Origin: Flavobacteriales bacterium CG18_big_fil_WC_8_21_14_2_50_32_9
GTDB lineage: Bacteria > Bacteroidota > Bacteroidia > Flavobacteriales_E > Vicingaceae
Length of the DNA stretch: 5,478 nucleotides
Assembly (NCBI GenBank): GCA_002770955.1
Contig: PCUH01000078.1
Location: 12,771 to 18,248 of the forward strand
Direction of reading: 5' to 3'
A program made the position numbers and the translations under genes. Shown here one piece after another: positions 4,842 to 5,478 of the stretch. Below the pieces are notes generated by a model. That model did no database searches. It saw only the letters and a program-made list of their open reading frames with translations, and had not been told where the DNA came from. Numbering within the stretch: the first letter of the stretch is position 1; the number at the start of each line of letters is the position of its first letter.

Positions 4842-5478
4842 ATGAGCTTAGAACAAGTTAAAAGAACCTTTTCTACAGAAGAAATAAAATCCTTAAATAT
4901 CCGATACCGCAAGCTTTCAGTTAACGAAAGAATAGCACAATTGTACCACGATTTTTTACCAGAAGAGATAATGTTAACTTCTTCTTTTGCTGCAACATCA
5001 GCATTTTTGTTGCATGTATTTTCTAAAATTAATCCCCAACAAAAAATTTATTTTATCAATACGGGTTATCATTTTGATGAAACTCTCGAATACAAAGAAC
5101 AACTTACCCAACTTTATGGTTTAAAAGTAGAAGATGTAACTGCCGAAAAATGGGAACACGATTTTACTACCCAAGATGAAACATGGAAAAAAGATCCTGA
5201 TTTATGTTGTTCGATAAATAAAGTAAAACCATTAGAAGTTATTAAAGATAATTTTACGGTATGGGTTTCGGGCTTAATGGAATGGCAAAGCGACCACCGT
5301 TCAACGCTAGATATTTTTGAAGAACGGGGAGGAATATTAAAATTTTATCCATTATTGGATGTGAGCAAAGAAGAACGTGAAGCTTACATCAAAAAAAATG
5401 AGTTGCCTTTTCATCCATTAATTTCTAAAGGATATTTTTCTATTGGGTGCAAACACTGTACGGTTCCAGGTGCTGGCA
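4842..5478 (+). CDS. cysH: Phosphoadenylyl/adenylyl-sulfate reductase, 3' truncated by window end
   Basis: The first 212 codons of a CysH-family reductase are present, and the frame stays open to the last base. It reduces activated sulfate (APS or PAPS) to sulfite in assimilatory sulfate reduction, using the nucleotide-binding PAPS-reductase fold: SSFAATSA (47-54), INTGYHFDET (72-81) and a SGLMEWQS segment (143-150). A CC pair (122-123, in LCCSINKVKPL) and CKHC (203-206) match the paired cysteines that hold the [4Fe-4S] cluster in APS-type reductases, so APS is the likelier substrate. The C-terminal catalytic Cys lies beyond the window. Positions usually basic (CCxxRKV, GLRRxQS) read CCSINKV and GLMEWQS here. 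The ATG at 4842 is the first good start after hom. The 105-nt gap holds no clear terminator, and only a weak CATTTTTG (4810-4817) resembles a -7 box. It may be read with the met operon or on its own. Confidence 0.93.
   Translation, partial: MSLEQVKRTFSTEEIKSLNIRYRKLSVNERIAQLYHDFLPEEIMLTSSFAATSAFLLHVFSKINPQQKIYFINTGYHFDETLEYKEQLTQLYGLKVEDVTAEKWEHDFTTQDETWKKDPDLCCSINKVKPLEVIKDNFTVWVSGLMEWQSDHRSTLDIFEERGGILKFYPLLDVSKEEREAYIKKNELPFHPLISKGYFSIGCKHCTVPGAG

Overview
The window is AT-rich and looks like a member of the Bacteroidota, most likely a flavobacterium-like lineage. The upstream promoter fits the Bacteroidota pattern (TTTG, 18-nt gap, TAnnTTTG). Genes lack Shine-Dalgarno sequences and start after A-rich stretches, and the protein versions look like those of this phylum. 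This assignment is inference from sequence character, not from a search.

Layout, all on the + strand: 1-146 is AT-rich non-coding DNA. A promoter at 147-176 starts a long 5' leader of about 440 nt. The leader carries (i) a SAM-I (S-box) riboswitch aptamer at about 219-343 and (ii) a 42-codon leader ORF at 353-481 ending in MMCCMCCCMY-stop. Its Met/Cys codons lie in the 5' arm of a hairpin followed by seven T (451-494). Two further helices (482-490 with 517-525, and 520-534 with 539-546) overlap in the manner of a classical attenuator. Then come metY (O-acetylhomoserine sulfhydrylase, 623-1963), a perfect 13-bp inverted repeat (1968-2000), an OsmC-family gene (2037-2489), metX (homoserine O-acyltransferase, 2489-3535), hom (homoserine dehydrogenase, 3519-4736) and, after a 105-nt gap, the 5' part of cysH (APS/PAPS reductase, 4842 to the window end).

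The genes fit one pathway. Hom makes homoserine, MetX acetylates it, and MetY exchanges the acetate for sulfide to give homocysteine, the methionine precursor. CysH belongs to the sulfate-reduction route that supplies the sulfide. The OsmC protein is a thiol peroxidase-like partner of unknown role. metY-osmC-metX-hom look like one operon: osmC/metX overlap by 1 nt and metX/hom by 17 nt. cysH may be in the same unit or have its own start.

The most interesting part is the leader. A SAM sensor is followed, only 9 nt later, by an ORF whose last ten codons include five Cys and four Met codons. No U-tract terminator separates the two, so they may share the one at 451-494. I propose an integrated SAM plus Cys/Met supply attenuator. 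It is matched by a striking scarcity of sulfur amino acids in the encoded enzymes: MetY has no Cys and only its initiator Met.
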